Origin: an uncultured Clostridia bacterium
GTDB lineage: Bacteria > Bacillota > Clostridia > TANB77 > CAG-508
NCBI GenBank assembly: GCA_948976265.1
Contig: CARFUA010000005.1
Location: 60,151-124,150, forward strand
Length of the DNA: 64,000 bases
Direction of reading: 5' to 3'
Part shown: in pieces, positions 46,477-55,897 of the stretch
How the letters are laid out: each line of letters starts with the position of its first letter
How positions within the stretch are numbered: position 1 is the first letter of the stretch
Position numbers and translations under genes: made by a program
Notes under the pieces: model-generated
The model's database searches: none
Told to the model about the DNA's origin: nothing
The model's input: only the letters and a program-made list of their open reading frames with translations

Positions 46477-47175
46477 TTATTCGCTTACCAAGATAATTTT
46501 ACCTGCTTCCTCTTCTGTCAAAAATCCTTGTTTTATCATTTTTCGAACAACTTGTCCTTGTCGTTGTCTTGCTAATTCTGGATTTTTGGTTGGTGCATAA
46601 ACCGAAGGCGCATTTGGAATTCCAGCAAGTAAAGTACATTCATATAAATTCATTTCGGAAGGCACTTTATCAAAATATCCTTCCGAAGCATCTTTTACGC
46701 AGTAATAGCCGTCTCCAAAATACGAAGTATTGACATACAATTCAAATATCTCTTCTTTTGAAAGATATTTCTCCATTTCAAATGCCATAAAAACTTCTGC
46801 AATTTTTCTTGTCATTTTCTTTTCTTGTGTGAAATATACATTCTTTGCCAATTGCTGGGTGATGGTACTTCCCCCTTCACGAAAAGACATTTCTTTAATG
46901 TCAATAAAAATAGCACGCGAAATACTAATTAAATCCACACCATCATGTTTAAAAAAGCGTTTGTCTTCTACTGCTAAAACTGCATTTATGTAGTCTTGTG
47001 GCAATTCTTCATAAGTTGCATAATTTTCATTTTTCTTTATTTCCGCCACTTTTTCTTCCAAACTTATCTGCTCAATTGCATTTTTATAGATATCATAGCC
47101 ATCTTTTACAACCATTCCTACTACAATGCTCACCACAATCATGAATAAAAAAATCAATGTCTTTAGTACTTTCAT
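46477..47175 (-). CDS. Monofunctional peptidoglycan glycosyltransferase
   Basis: 232 residues. N-terminal membrane helix (about 5-24), then a GT51 domain with catalytic Glu in VEDKRFFKHDG (about 68-78), EGGSTITQQLAKN (about 98-110), RKIAEVFMAFEMEKYLSKEEI and the LLAGIPNAPSVYAP block. No transpeptidase domain. Polymerises lipid II into glycan strands. Confidence 0.92.
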   Translation of the reverse strand: MKVLKTLIFLFMIVVSIVVGMVVKDGYDIYKNAIEQISLEEKVAEIKKNENYATYEELPQDYINAVLAVEDKRFFKHDGVDLISISRAIFIDIKEMSFREGGSTITQQLAKNVYFTQEKKMTRKIAEVFMAFEMEKYLSKEEIFELYVNTSYFGDGYYCVKDASEGYFDKVPSEMNLYECTLLAGIPNAPSVYAPTKNPELARQRQGQVVRKMIKQGFLTEEEAGKIILVSE

Positions 47176-47470
47176 ATTTTTCTCCTTTTGATTTTGATTA
47201 TATCTTTCTTTTTGGATTTTTACAAGATTTTTTTGTTATTTATTTTATCATATCTATTATCCATTTGAAAAGATGATTGAGAAATTTTCTGTTTTTTCTA
47301 TTTTATCCATTGCATTTTTTTCCAAAATGGAATATACTATTTTTAATTTATTCTTAAAGTTTTTAAATTCTTAAAAACTTTTTCCAAAATAAAAACTTTC
47401 TTATACATTTTGCCCCTGAAAGGAGGTGATGCAAGCTTTTTAGTTTTGTAAGAAAGGAGGAATTTTACAT

Positions 47471-47611
47471 ATGAAAAAATTCAAACTTAAAGAAATTCGA
47501 AATCAACCTAGTGAAAAAACAGAAGAAAACCCATTCAATCTTTTACAGCTTTTGTTAGAAATCATAAAATTGAAGTTGATTCTAAAAATTTTAGAATTTT
47601 TAGAAAAATAA
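47471..47611 (+). CDS. Small 46-residue protein
   Basis: A short frame with AAAGGAGG 11 nt upstream: basic N-terminus (MKKFKLKEIRNQP), then a leucine/isoleucine-rich amphipathic or membrane-binding C-terminus (LLQLLLEIIKLKLILKILEF). A terminator follows 6 nt after the stop. A second strong Shine-Dalgarno (GGAGGTGATG, about 47421) lies just upstream but leads only to a 4-codon frame. Coding is likely but not certain; function unknown. Confidence 0.5.
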   Translation: MKKFKLKEIRNQPSEKTEENPFNLLQLLLEIIKLKLILKILEFLEK

Positions 47612-47651
47612 AAAATCAGGATAACCATCGCGTTGGTTATCCTAATTTTTT
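47611..47651. terminator. Bidirectional terminator
   Basis: Perfect 10-bp stem AGGATAACCA/TGGTTATCCT (47618-47627 with 47634-47643), T runs on both strands. Ends the small gene on the plus strand and a short transcript from the minus-strand promoter at 47696-47724. Confidence 0.8.
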
Positions 47652-47695
47652 AATTCAAACTTAATTTTGCAAATTCGAAATCTCTTTGCATCTTT

Positions 47696-47724
47696 ATTGT
47701 AACTCTATTTTTTTATTTTGTCAA
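47696..47724 (-). promoter_or_regulatory. Minus-strand promoter leading into a terminator
   Basis: TTGACA (47724-47719), 17-nt spacer, TACAAT (47701-47696). Transcript would reach the terminator hairpin after about 50 nt; it includes a 13-codon frame MQRDFEFAKLSLN without a ribosome site. Confidence 0.55.
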
Positions 47725-47869
47725 GCAATTCTAATATTCTTTTTAAAAATATTTCAAATTAATACCTTTCAAATAAAACGCTTACTTTATCTTAGTAACT
47801 TCCCTATTATTTTTCGAATATTTTATTAATAGAACTTTCTTTCAAATTTTCACATAAATTTTACATTTT

Positions 47870-47898
47870 TTGACTTGTTATATTTTTAATTTTATGAT
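47870..47898 (+). promoter_or_regulatory. Promoter of pflB
   Basis: TTGACT, 17-nt spacer, TATGAT; 60 nt before the start codon, which has AGGAGG. Confidence 0.6.
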
Positions 47899-47958
47899 AA
47901 GATTTTCAAGTAATAATAAATTTATTTAAGGAAAAACTAATGTTAGGAGGAAATTAAA

Positions 47959-50193
47959 ATGAAATTTAAGGAATGGAACAATTTTAATGAAGGCGATTGG
48001 ACACAGGAAATTAATGTCAGAAATTTTATTCAAACAAACTACACTCCTTATGAAGGTGATAGCTCTTTTCTTGCAAACGCAACCGAAAGAACTCGCAATT
48101 TGTGGAATATCGTTTTAGAATTATATAAAAAAGAAAAAGACAATGGTGGTGTACTAGAAATTTCAAATGATATTGCATCTACTATAACTAGCCATGAAGC
48201 AGGCTATATCAATCAAGAATTAGAACAAATTGTAGGACTTCAAACAGAAAAACCACTCAAAAGAGCCATCATGCCAAATGGTGGTATTCGAATTGTGGAA
48301 AAATCTTGTGCTGCTTACGATACACAAGTATCCGACAAATTAGAAGACATTTATCACAACTATCGTCGTAGCCACAATGATGGCGTTTTCACAGCTTACA
48401 CACCAGATATTCGTGCTGCACGTAGCTCTCACTTAATCACTGGTTTACCAGACGGTTATGGCCGTGGACGTATCATTGGAGATTATCGTCGTGTTGCGCT
48501 TTACGGTGTCAATGCTTTAATTGATGAGAAAAAACAAGAATTACAAAACGCTGTTTCAACAGATTTTACAACAGATATTATTCGCGAACGTGAAGAAATT
48601 TTTGACCAAATCAAAGCATTAGAAGATTTAAAAATCATGGCACAAAAATATGGATTCGATATTTCAAACCCAGCTTCCAACGCAAAAGAAGCTGTACAAT
48701 GGTTATATTTTGCTTACCTTGGTACAACCAAAGAACAAAATGGTGCTGCGATGAGTTTAGGACGTACTTCTACTTTCCTAGACATTTACTTCGAAAGAGA
48801 TTTAAAAAACAACGTTTTAACCGAAGAACAAGCACAAGAAATCATGGATCACTTTGTCATGAAATTACGTATGGTGCGTTTTTTACGTACGCCTGAATAT
48901 GATGAATTATTTAGTGGTGACCCAGTTTGGGTAACCGAAAGTATTGGTGGAATGGGAATTGATGGTCGTACACTTGTTACGAAAAATTCTTTCAGAATGT
49001 TACACACACTAGAAACACTAGGACCTGCACCAGAACCAAATTTAACCGTACTTTGGTCGTGCTCTTTACCAAAAGGATTTAAAGATTACACCTCAAAATT
49101 ATCCATTGATACCAGCTCTATCCAATATGAAAATGATGATTTAATGCGTGAATATTGGGGTGACGATTATGGCATCGCATGTTGTGTTTCCGCTATGCGT
49201 ATTGGTAAACAAATGCAATTTTTTGGTGCCCGTGCTAATCTTGCCAAAACTTTATTATACGCTATCAATGGTGGACGTGACGAAATCTCTGGCAAACAAA
49301 TTACTTCCAAATTCGAGCCAGTTACTTCTGAATATTTGGATTATGATGAAGTATGGGAAAAATTCGACCAAATGATGGATTGGGTTGCTGAAACCTATAT
49401 CAAAGCTTTAAACATTATCCATTATATGCATGATAAATACTGCTATGAAAGTTTAGCTATGTCCCTTCATGACCGTGAAATTCTTCGTACAATGGCTTGT
49501 GGAATTGCGGGACTTTCAATCGTTGCTGATTCTTTCTCAGCCATGAAATATGCCAAAGTAAAAGTCATTCGTAATGATACTGGTTTAGCAGTTGATTACA
49601 AAATCGAAGGTGACTTCCCAAAATACGGAAATGATGATGAAAAAGTTGATACCATTGCGGTTGAAATCGTGAAAAAATTTATGGCAAAATTGCGCTCTCA
49701 AAAAACTTATCGTAATTCAAAACCAACGATGTCAATTTTAACCATTACTTCTAATGTTGTTTATGGAAAAGCAACTGGAAGCACACCTGACGGAAGAACA
49801 GCTGGTAGCCCATTTGGACCAGGTGCTAATCCAATTCATGGTCGTGATACCAATGGTGCAATTGCTGTCTTGAATACGATTGCAAAATTACCTTATAAAC
49901 ACGCTGAAGATGGAATTTCCTATACTTTTGCCATTACCCCAAATGCGTTAGGAAAAGATGAGCAAACTCGTGTAAATAATTTAGTTTCTTTATTAGATGG
50001 CTATTTTGTGCAACACAGTCATCACATTAATGTAAATGTTTTCAATCGAAGTTTATTAGAAGATGCAATGGAACATCCAGAGCAATATCCTCAACTTACG
50101 ATTCGTGTTTCAGGATATGCTGTAAACTTTACAAAATTAACACGTGAACAACAATTAGATGTCATTAATCGAACAATTCATGAATCAATATAA
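47959..50193 (+). CDS. pflB: Pyruvate formate-lyase
   Basis: 744 residues. Converts pyruvate and CoA to acetyl-CoA and formate by a glycyl radical. The active-site Cys pair is in YGIACCVSAMR (about 410-420); the glycyl radical loop RVSGYAVNF (about 715-723) near the C-terminus is intact. Strict anaerobic enzyme. Followed by its activase. The formate can be used by fhs elsewhere in this window. Confidence 0.97.
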   Translation: MKFKEWNNFNEGDWTQEINVRNFIQTNYTPYEGDSSFLANATERTRNLWNIVLELYKKEKDNGGVLEISNDIASTITSHEAGYINQELEQIVGLQTEKPLKRAIMPNGGIRIVEKSCAAYDTQVSDKLEDIYHNYRRSHNDGVFTAYTPDIRAARSSHLITGLPDGYGRGRIIGDYRRVALYGVNALIDEKKQELQNAVSTDFTTDIIREREEIFDQIKALEDLKIMAQKYGFDISNPASNAKEAVQWLYFAYLGTTKEQNGAAMSLGRTSTFLDIYFERDLKNNVLTEEQAQEIMDHFVMKLRMVRFLRTPEYDELFSGDPVWVTESIGGMGIDGRTLVTKNSFRMLHTLETLGPAPEPNLTVLWSCSLPKGFKDYTSKLSIDTSSIQYENDDLMREYWGDDYGIACCVSAMRIGKQMQFFGARANLAKTLLYAINGGRDEISGKQITSKFEPVTSEYLDYDEVWEKFDQMMDWVAETYIKALNIIHYMHDKYCYESLAMSLHDREILRTMACGIAGLSIVADSFSAMKYAKVKVIRNDTGLAVDYKIEGDFPKYGNDDEKVDTIAVEIVKKFMAKLRSQKTYRNSKPTMSILTITSNVVYGKATGSTPDGRTAGSPFGPGANPIHGRDTNGAIAVLNTIAKLPYKHAEDGISYTFAITPNALGKDEQTRVNNLVSLLDGYFVQHSHHINVNVFNRSLLEDAMEHPEQYPQLTIRVSGYAVNFTKLTREQQLDVINRTIHESI

Positions 50194-50202
50194 AAAAATA
50201 AG

Positions 50203-50220
50203 GGCACGGTGCACCGTGCC
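50203..50220 (+). other. Perfect palindrome between pflB and pflA
   Basis: 18-bp perfect inverted repeat (GGCACGGTG/CACCGTGCC), weak T tract. Probably reduces readthrough so that the enzyme exceeds its activase. Confidence 0.6.
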
Positions 50221-50249
50221 TCTATTATTGTAAAAGGAAGGAATAAAAT

Positions 50250-50972
50250 ATGGAAAAATTAGTTGGTAGAATTCACTCATTTGAATCATTCGGAACAGTA
50301 GACGGACCAGGCATTCGTTTTGTGATATTTTTGCAAGGTTGTCCCTTAAAATGCAAATATTGTCATAATCGTGATACTTGGAATCCTTCTGGCGGAACTG
50401 AATTTTCTGTGGAAGAAGTTATCAAAAAAGCCATGCGTTTAAAACCCTATATGAAAACATCTGGTGGTGGTGTTACAGTTTCGGGTGGCGAACCTTTATT
50501 GCAAACGAAATTCGTAACTGAACTTTTTAAAAAATTAAAAGAATTGAACTTTCACACTACCTTAGATACTTCTGGTAGTTTACCAATTCATGATGGAATC
50601 AAAGAGCTTCTAAATTATACGGATTTAGTTTTATTGGATATTAAACACATCGACAATGAAAAATGTATTGATTTGACTGGTTTACCAAATACCAATACAT
50701 TAAACTTCGCAACCTATTTAAGTGAGAACAATATTCCAATTTGGATTAGACAAGTTTTAATTCCTGGTATTACAGATAACGAAAAGGATTTGAAAAATCT
50801 AAAAAGTTTTATAGCTACACTAAAAACTGTCCAAAAAATAGAACTTTTGCCTTATCATGATTTAGGAAAATTTAAGTGGAAAGAATTGGGATTGACTTAT
50901 GAATTGGAAAATATTGTTCCACCCACAAATGAGGAAATTAAAAAGGCAAAGGAAATTTTAGCTATTGGCTAA
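50250..50972 (+). CDS. pflA: Pyruvate formate-lyase activating enzyme
   Basis: 240 residues. Radical SAM enzyme with CxxxCxxC (CPLKCKYCHNRD, about 31-42), the GGG and SGGEPLLQ motifs, and the glycyl-activase pattern FESFGTVDGPGIRFVIFLQGC at the N-terminus. Installs the glycyl radical in PflB. Ends with an intrinsic terminator. Confidence 0.97.
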   Translation: MEKLVGRIHSFESFGTVDGPGIRFVIFLQGCPLKCKYCHNRDTWNPSGGTEFSVEEVIKKAMRLKPYMKTSGGGVTVSGGEPLLQTKFVTELFKKLKELNFHTTLDTSGSLPIHDGIKELLNYTDLVLLDIKHIDNEKCIDLTGLPNTNTLNFATYLSENNIPIWIRQVLIPGITDNEKDLKNLKSFIATLKTVQKIELLPYHDLGKFKWKELGLTYELENIVPPTNEEIKKAKEILAIG

Positions 50973-50986
50973 TTCTTTATAAAGTG

Positions 50987-51017
50987 AACAAGGCTTGCCG
51001 CAGCAAGCCTTGTTTTT
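50987..51017 (+). terminator. Intrinsic terminator after pflA
   Basis: 12-bp stem centred on CAAGGCTTGC/GCAAGCCTTG with a 4-nt loop, then TTTTT. Overlaps the stop codon of the converging small gene. Confidence 0.9.
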
Positions 51018-51288
51018 AATAATTCATCATGATGGTAACATTGTTACCATCAACTTTTAACTGAGGTTTTACAATGTCTTTACATGGCTGATAACCAATG
51101 AAAACATTTATTGGTCTTTCTTTTGCCATTTCTAACAGCGGTATCCCAATTGTTGCGGGATAATCAATCATCCTGTCTTTTATAAAGTTCCAAGCATGTT
51201 GTTCGCAATGAATCCGTTTCACAAAATCCAAATTTTCTAAACATGCAACAACATATTTTCGTTTTTTATATATTCCCCTCATACGCAT
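51016..51288 (-). CDS. Unknown 90-residue protein
   Basis: Small soluble protein with basic N-terminus (MRMRGIYKKRKYVV) and a C-terminal KLDG-type strand (LKVDGNNVTIMMN). No family recognised. It has a good Shine-Dalgarno (AAAGGAGG) and its own promoter, so it is likely to be real. It converges with pflA. Confidence 0.5.
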   Translation of the reverse strand: MRMRGIYKKRKYVVACLENLDFVKRIHCEQHAWNFIKDRMIDYPATIGIPLLEMAKERPINVFIGYQPCKDIVKPQLKVDGNNVTIMMNY

Positions 51289-51335
51289 TTGCCTCCTTTC
51301 GGGATTTCCTATCTCACTTCATTGTTGCTTATTCG

Positions 51336-51364
51336 ATTATATCACTTTACATTTGAAAATGCAA
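51336..51364 (-). promoter_or_regulatory. Promoter of the 90-residue gene
   Basis: Minus strand TTGCAT (51364-51359), 17-nt spacer, TATAAT (51341-51336). Confidence 0.6.
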
Positions 51365-51383
51365 GTGCTACTTATTCATTTTT

Positions 51384-52622
51384 CTATATTTTCAAACTTC
51401 TGTTTCCATCTAATTTATTTTGAGAAGTTGTTTTATAAATTGTTTTTCTTCGATTCAAAACTGCATAAATAGCTGATGTGAATGGTACTGTGAAAATCAT
51501 GCCCATACTTCCTGTCATCGCAGAAGTGATATTTTCTGCTATCGTTTCTTTATTCAATATTTCCGTCATTCCCATATTGGCCGCCAAAAACATAAATATA
51601 ATTGTTAAACTGCTACTAATATAAATCAAAATAAACGCATTAATCATACTTCCCAATAAGGTTCCCCCTATTTTCATGCCCTCTTTGAACAATTGCTTCC
51701 ACGACATATCTTCTGTTTTTTTCTTGACTTCCTCTAATCTCGAAACTAAAGACATTGCTATTGATAGACAAATTCCAAGAGAAGCAATTACAATTCCTGC
51801 AAATATCAAATCTTTATAATAAAAATTAATATTTATCATATTTAATTCAATTGTAATCGTATCTTCACGCATACCAGAAAGCTTCCCAAATCGGCTAAAA
51901 ATAATTGCCAATATTCCACTCATCATAATTCCGCCAAATGTTCCTAAAACAACTGTCATCGCTTTTCGGTTAAATCCATTGACAACAATAGCATGAATCA
52001 ATAAAATAATCATAGAAATTGCCATTGTCATTCCAACAGCGTGATAGCCTTTATAAATCCCCTTGATTAGCATCAAAATAGAAATAAAAATGACGCCTAA
52101 GCTTAATATCGCTTTTATTCCATTTTTTCCAGCAACCATTACAAGACTTAGTAAAAAAATTGAAACAATCACAATAATATATGTATTTCGAATTAAATTT
52201 CGAATTGTAGCTGTTATATTTCCGCTGGCATCTTTTGTAATTTGAACACTTACTTTATCTCCCACTTCTAATTCATAGTTGTGATTTTTCCCAGCTACAT
52301 CATACGAAAATAAATAATCAATTGTGAATTCCTTCGTTTCATATTCTCCCTCTAAAATCTCTACTTTTACTTCCTGCATTTTGCTTGTCACATAATCGGT
52401 TTGAACTTCCTTAATTTCCCCGACCTCAATAACAATAGCTGTTGCTTCTACTGATGAGGTTACAATTTCTTCTTGGTCTTCCGTTGCCTCTTCTGTTTCC
52501 GTTGTTTCTGGCGCTCCTGCTTCAGGATTTTGTTCTTGTTCGGTTGTGGCATATTGTTTACCATTTGCCAATATTCCCAATAATAACACAAACACAATTA
52601 AACTTGTCGCAATTTTCTTCAA
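51384..52622 (-). CDS. YibE/F family membrane protein
   Basis: 412 residues. Signal/membrane helix (1-20), an acidic Thr/Glu linker, an extracytoplasmic domain (about 60-140) and about seven membrane helices. The IRNTYIIVIVSIFLLSLVM segment and following GxKGxxAxxSLGVIF pattern match the YibE/F family of lactococcal origin; function in the family is unknown. Ends 14 nt before its partner starts in the same operon. Confidence 0.75.
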   Translation of the reverse strand: MKKIATSLIVFVLLLGILANGKQYATTEQEQNPEAGAPETTETEEATEDQEEIVTSSVEATAIVIEVGEIKEVQTDYVTSKMQEVKVEILEGEYETKEFTIDYLFSYDVAGKNHNYELEVGDKVSVQITKDASGNITATIRNLIRNTYIIVIVSIFLLSLVMVAGKNGIKAILSLGVIFISILMLIKGIYKGYHAVGMTMAISMIILLIHAIVVNGFNRKAMTVVLGTFGGIMMSGILAIIFSRFGKLSGMREDTITIELNMININFYYKDLIFAGIVIASLGICLSIAMSLVSRLEEVKKKTEDMSWKQLFKEGMKIGGTLLGSMINAFILIYISSSLTIIFMFLAANMGMTEILNKETIAENITSAMTGSMGMIFTVPFTSAIYAVLNRRKTIYKTTSQNKLDGNRSLKI

Positions 52623-52635
52623 AATTAATTCCTCC

Positions 52636-53508
52636 TTAAAAAATTACAATATCCATTTCATTTGTATAAGTATCATTTCCATACGGATATATAATATATA
52701 CATATCCATCATTTGTTAAAAAATATACTTGTGCTGATTCTACTTTATATTTATCACTACTTAAATCTCTTTCATAAAGTGTTCCATATTCATTGGCAAT
52801 CACTTGGGCATTTGCATCAGCAAGCTTGATTTCATCATTAATACTTTTTTGAACAGCTTCTTGCGTTGTTCCTTTTCTTTCAATCAACTCAGCTAATTCT
52901 ACCATTTTTTCTTTGGCTATACTATAATTATAAGTTTTGACACTTACTTTTTCCGATTTCCCTTCCTCTTTTAAAATCGATTTGATAACAAGCGATACAT
53001 AATCTGAATTAATATACGCCGCATAAGAAACTTTATAAATCGTATTTCCTTCTGTTTGTCGCATAACAGAATTGGCTTTGTTATAATAATCATTTTTTAT
53101 CTCTTCATTGATTTTTTTAACCTCTTCTGAATTAATATTGATAATCGGAATTTGAGCATTTACATGATAATACGTCTCATCTTCATATTCTAAGCTATAG
53201 GCAGTATAAATAATCTCTTTTTCGTCCTCCAATTTACTAGCTTTTATATCATCACTACTGGTTTTTACTTCATTTGTAAATAATTCATTAAACTGGTTTT
53301 TTAACATGGCATACTCTTCTGCCGTTTTTTTAGCACCTACATTTATTCCCATCATAAATGGATCGGTATCAGAATACTGATAAAAAAATTGCTCATAAAT
53401 CCCCAAACACAATGCCACAACACAAATTACCGTAAGCAATACACCAAACAAGATATATTTGTCTTTTTCTGTCAAATCATTTACAAATTTTCTTATATAC
53501 CCCATCAT
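52636..53508 (-). CDS. Membrane-anchored DUF4163/DUF3298-like protein
   Basis: 290 residues. One N-terminal membrane helix (about 18-40) and an exported domain (about 90-285) that looks like the RsiV-type DUF4163/DUF3298 pair: paired strands ...YHVNAQIPIIN... and IKSILKEEGK..., then VYFLTNDGYVYIIYPYG. In other Firmicutes such domains bind lysozyme or sense the wall. No sigma factor is adjacent. First gene of a two-gene operon with YibE/F. Confidence 0.5.
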   Translation of the reverse strand: MMGYIRKFVNDLTEKDKYILFGVLLTVICVVALCLGIYEQFFYQYSDTDPFMMGINVGAKKTAEEYAMLKNQFNELFTNEVKTSSDDIKASKLEDEKEIIYTAYSLEYEDETYYHVNAQIPIININSEEVKKINEEIKNDYYNKANSVMRQTEGNTIYKVSYAAYINSDYVSLVIKSILKEEGKSEKVSVKTYNYSIAKEKMVELAELIERKGTTQEAVQKSINDEIKLADANAQVIANEYGTLYERDLSSDKYKVESAQVYFLTNDGYVYIIYPYGNDTYTNEMDIVIF

Positions 53509-53564
53509 TTTCTCTCCTCTCTGTCATTTTTATTATACCATTTTTTAATCCAAATAGCAAATTT

Positions 53565-53747
53565 CTATCCTGTTTGAATTTTCTTTTTTATCATCTTCAA
53601 AGCCTTTTCTCTTGGCACAACAATCACATGTTCACACCCCAAACATTTAAACTTAAAATCAATTCCGACTCTTGTAATTTCCCACTTTTTGCTTCCACAA
53701 GGATGTTCCTTTTTCATTTGAATCATATCCCCTATTTTGTATTCCAT
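53565..53747 (-). CDS. DUF951 family protein
   Basis: 60 residues, the whole family length. Pattern KIGDMIQMKKEHPCGSKKWE, RVGIDFKFKCLGCEHVI with Cys17, Cys35 and Cys38 that may bind zinc. DUF951 proteins are common in Firmicutes, unknown function, sometimes next to a mechanosensitive channel. It has a promoter and terminator-like leader upstream. Confidence 0.85.
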   Translation of the reverse strand: MEYKIGDMIQMKKEHPCGSKKWEITRVGIDFKFKCLGCEHVIVVPREKALKMIKKKIQTG

Positions 53748-53771
53748 TTTTACCTCTCAACTAAATCAAAT

Positions 53772-53806
53772 AAAAATAGATAGTGTATCCACACTACCTA
53801 TTTTTG
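53772..53806 (-). terminator. Terminator between gltX and the DUF951 gene
   Basis: 15-nt stem with one mismatch (53805-53791 with 53786-53772), T-rich run on the minus strand; lies downstream of a promoter for the DUF951 gene. Confidence 0.75.
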
Positions 53807-53854
53807 TTATATTTTAAGTCATATACTATATTTTATCACATATCCTACTAAATT

Positions 53855-53882
53855 AGTATATCTCATTTTTCCTGATTGTCAA
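53855..53882 (-). promoter_or_regulatory. Promoter upstream of the DUF951 leader terminator
   Basis: Minus strand TTGACA (53882-53877), 16-nt spacer, TATACT (53860-53855). Transcript meets the terminator after about 50-75 nt. Confidence 0.55.
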
Positions 53883-53914
53883 GCATTCCTTCCCAATTTT
53901 AGATAGCTTTTATT

Positions 53915-55532
53915 TTATATTCTCTTCAAAATTTCTTCTTTTCCCAAAACCTGCATAATTTCATACAAATCTGGCGTTTGACATCTTCCTGTTAACGTCA
54001 CACGAATCACCGTACTAATATCGCCCACATGCCCTTTATAATTTTCTGGATTTGCTTTATATTCCTTCACTTCTCTGCTATAGCCTAATTCTTCTGCCAA
54101 ATCTTTCATCTTGTCAAACCATGCTTGTTTGTCATCATTTTCATCATAATATTTCTCGAAATAGGTTTTTACAATTTTATCAATTTCACTCTTGTCTGTA
54201 ACTTTTTGATATTCAAAATTCATATTTTCCTTGTCAAATTGATACATATACAAAATCGCATTTTTTAAATCTGACCATTTCGCAATATCTTTTCTTGGTT
54301 TTGCATTGCCCCTCTCAATGCCTAATACTTTCATTGAATATTCTTTATCATCCAATAATTTAAGCAATTCTGTATCATACTCTTTAGCCCAATCGTAAGC
54401 TTCATCATACACTTGCTTAGCAGAATATCTTGAAATAACATTTTTAGCAACATCCAGCATTTTTACTAAATCAAACAAAGCTCCTGCAACTCCCATTTTC
54501 TTTAAATCAAATGGAAATTCATCCATTGATTTATCTGGATTTTGTTTTCTCCACATTTCAAAATTGGAATTTGCAATATTCATCAAATATTCTTTTACAG
54601 CTTCTTTAGGAACACCAATTTCTCTATAATATCCTGCATTTGCTTCTGAATCTTTTCTTTTGCTTAACTTTCTTCTAGATTCTCCATCCATTTTCATCAT
54701 TGGAGCAGTATGCGCATATTTCGGTGCTTTAAAACCTAATGTATAAAATAATTGTAAATGTAATGGAATAGATGGAATCCATTCATCAGAACGATTTACT
54801 AGGTTGACTCCCATTAAATGGTCATCGACTGCGTGAGCAAAGTGAAACGTTGGCAATCCATCTGATTTTATAATGACAACATCTTGATCGTTTTCTGGCA
54901 AATCAATATTTCCTTTAATCGCATCTTTATGTTTTATTTTTTTCTCTGGATTTCCAGGGGACTTAAATCTTATGATATAAGGCTCTCCTGCTTTTATTTT
55001 CTCAGCAGCCATATCAATTGGCATATTTCTACATTTTGTCCATTTTCCATAATAGCCTGTTCTTTCTTTTGCCGCCTCTTGATTGCTTCTGATTTTATCC
55101 AAATCTTCTGAACTGCAAAAACATGGATAGGCTAGTCCTTTTTCAATTAAAGATTTGGCATACGCTTTATATATTTCTCCTCTTTGGGATTGTTTATACG
55201 GACCATATTCTCCTTCTTGCCAAATGGATTCATCTGGTAATAAATCAAAATCCTTTAAATTTTGCATAATTTGCTCTGCTGCATTTTCTACTTCTCTTTT
55301 TTGATCTGTATCTTCAATTCTAACAATATATTTTCCACCAGTTTGTTTTGCAAGTTTTTGTGCTATCATCGCTTGCATTACTCCTCCGATATGGTTAAAA
55401 CCCGTCGGACTTGGTGCATATCTTGTAACAATAGCTCCGTTCTTGCAATTCTCTTGTTTTATATTTTTCTTCATAATATGAAATATCCTTCACTTTTGGA
55501 AAAATTAAATTTGCTAATTCTTGTATTTCCAT
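53915..55532 (-). CDS. gltX: Glutamyl-tRNA synthetase, with a CGG frameshift site near the N-terminus
   Basis: 538 residues when started at ATG 55532 (ribosome site GGGAGAGG). The first 31 codons give MEIQELANLIFPKVKDIS..., ending in KTRELQE. CGG 55439-55437 is codon 32, and skipping C gives GAIVTRYAPSPTGF, the conserved N-terminal motif of the enzyme. A frame starting at 55474 would lack this N-terminus and begin with residues that do not fit. Class I signatures: HIGG and KLSKRKD. Essential in most bacteria, so an obligatory frameshift here is notable. Confidence 0.9.
55437..55439 (-). other. CGG +1 frameshift site 9 (gltX, codon 32)
   Basis: Context GAA CGG AGC T. Skipping C gives LQE-G-AIVTR. 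A frame called from 55474 conceals this site. Confidence 0.8.
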
Positions 55533-55611
55533 AATCCTCTCCCTATCTTTTTTATCTTCTATAGTTTACCATTTTTTCCGAAATTTGTAAATATTTCTAA
55601 CAAAATTAGTC

Positions 55612-55639
55612 TTGATTTTTTTAATATTTGTGATATAAT
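55612..55639 (+). promoter_or_regulatory. Promoter of the 55-residue membrane protein
   Basis: TTGATT, 16-nt spacer, TATAAT on the plus strand, 34 nt before the ATG. Confidence 0.6.
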
Positions 55640-55672
55640 TAGAAAAACGAAAAGTAAAGGAGGAAACAAAAC

Positions 55673-55840
55673 ATGTTTAATATAGCATTTTCAGTCCTTG
55701 TCATTATAATGGGACTTCCTATGATTTTTAATCCTAAAAAAATAACAGAACGTGAAGCTTCCAAAATAAAATCAGAAATGGGCGTTAGAATTTGTGGCAT
55801 CATTTTAATATTGTTAGGTGTTGCTGGTTTCTTTATTTAA
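55673..55840 (+). CDS. Small two-helix membrane protein
   Basis: 55 residues, below the usual length cut-off. Two membrane helices (about 3-19 and 38-55) separated by a charged loop (PKKITEREASKIKSEMG). A strong ribosome site (AAAGGAGG), a good promoter and a perfect terminator frame it, so it is very likely expressed. Family not recognised; resembles small DUF-type membrane proteins of Firmicutes. Confidence 0.65.
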   Translation: MFNIAFSVLVIIMGLPMIFNPKKITEREASKIKSEMGVRICGIILILLGVAGFFI

Positions 55841-55849
55841 AAATACATA

Positions 55850-55880
55850 AAAACTCGAAAATTAAATTTTCGAGTTTTTT
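55850..55880. terminator. Bidirectional terminator
   Basis: 13-bp perfect stem (55850-55862 with 55866-55878) with a 3-nt loop, T runs on both sides; serves the small gene and the converging phosphoesterase. Confidence 0.9.
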
Positions 55881-55897
55881 ATTTTTAGTCTTCTAAG

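Noticed and set aside
50203..50220. Full terminator between pflB and pflA
   Set aside because: The palindrome lacks a proper T tract, so it is more likely a stabiliser or partial terminator.
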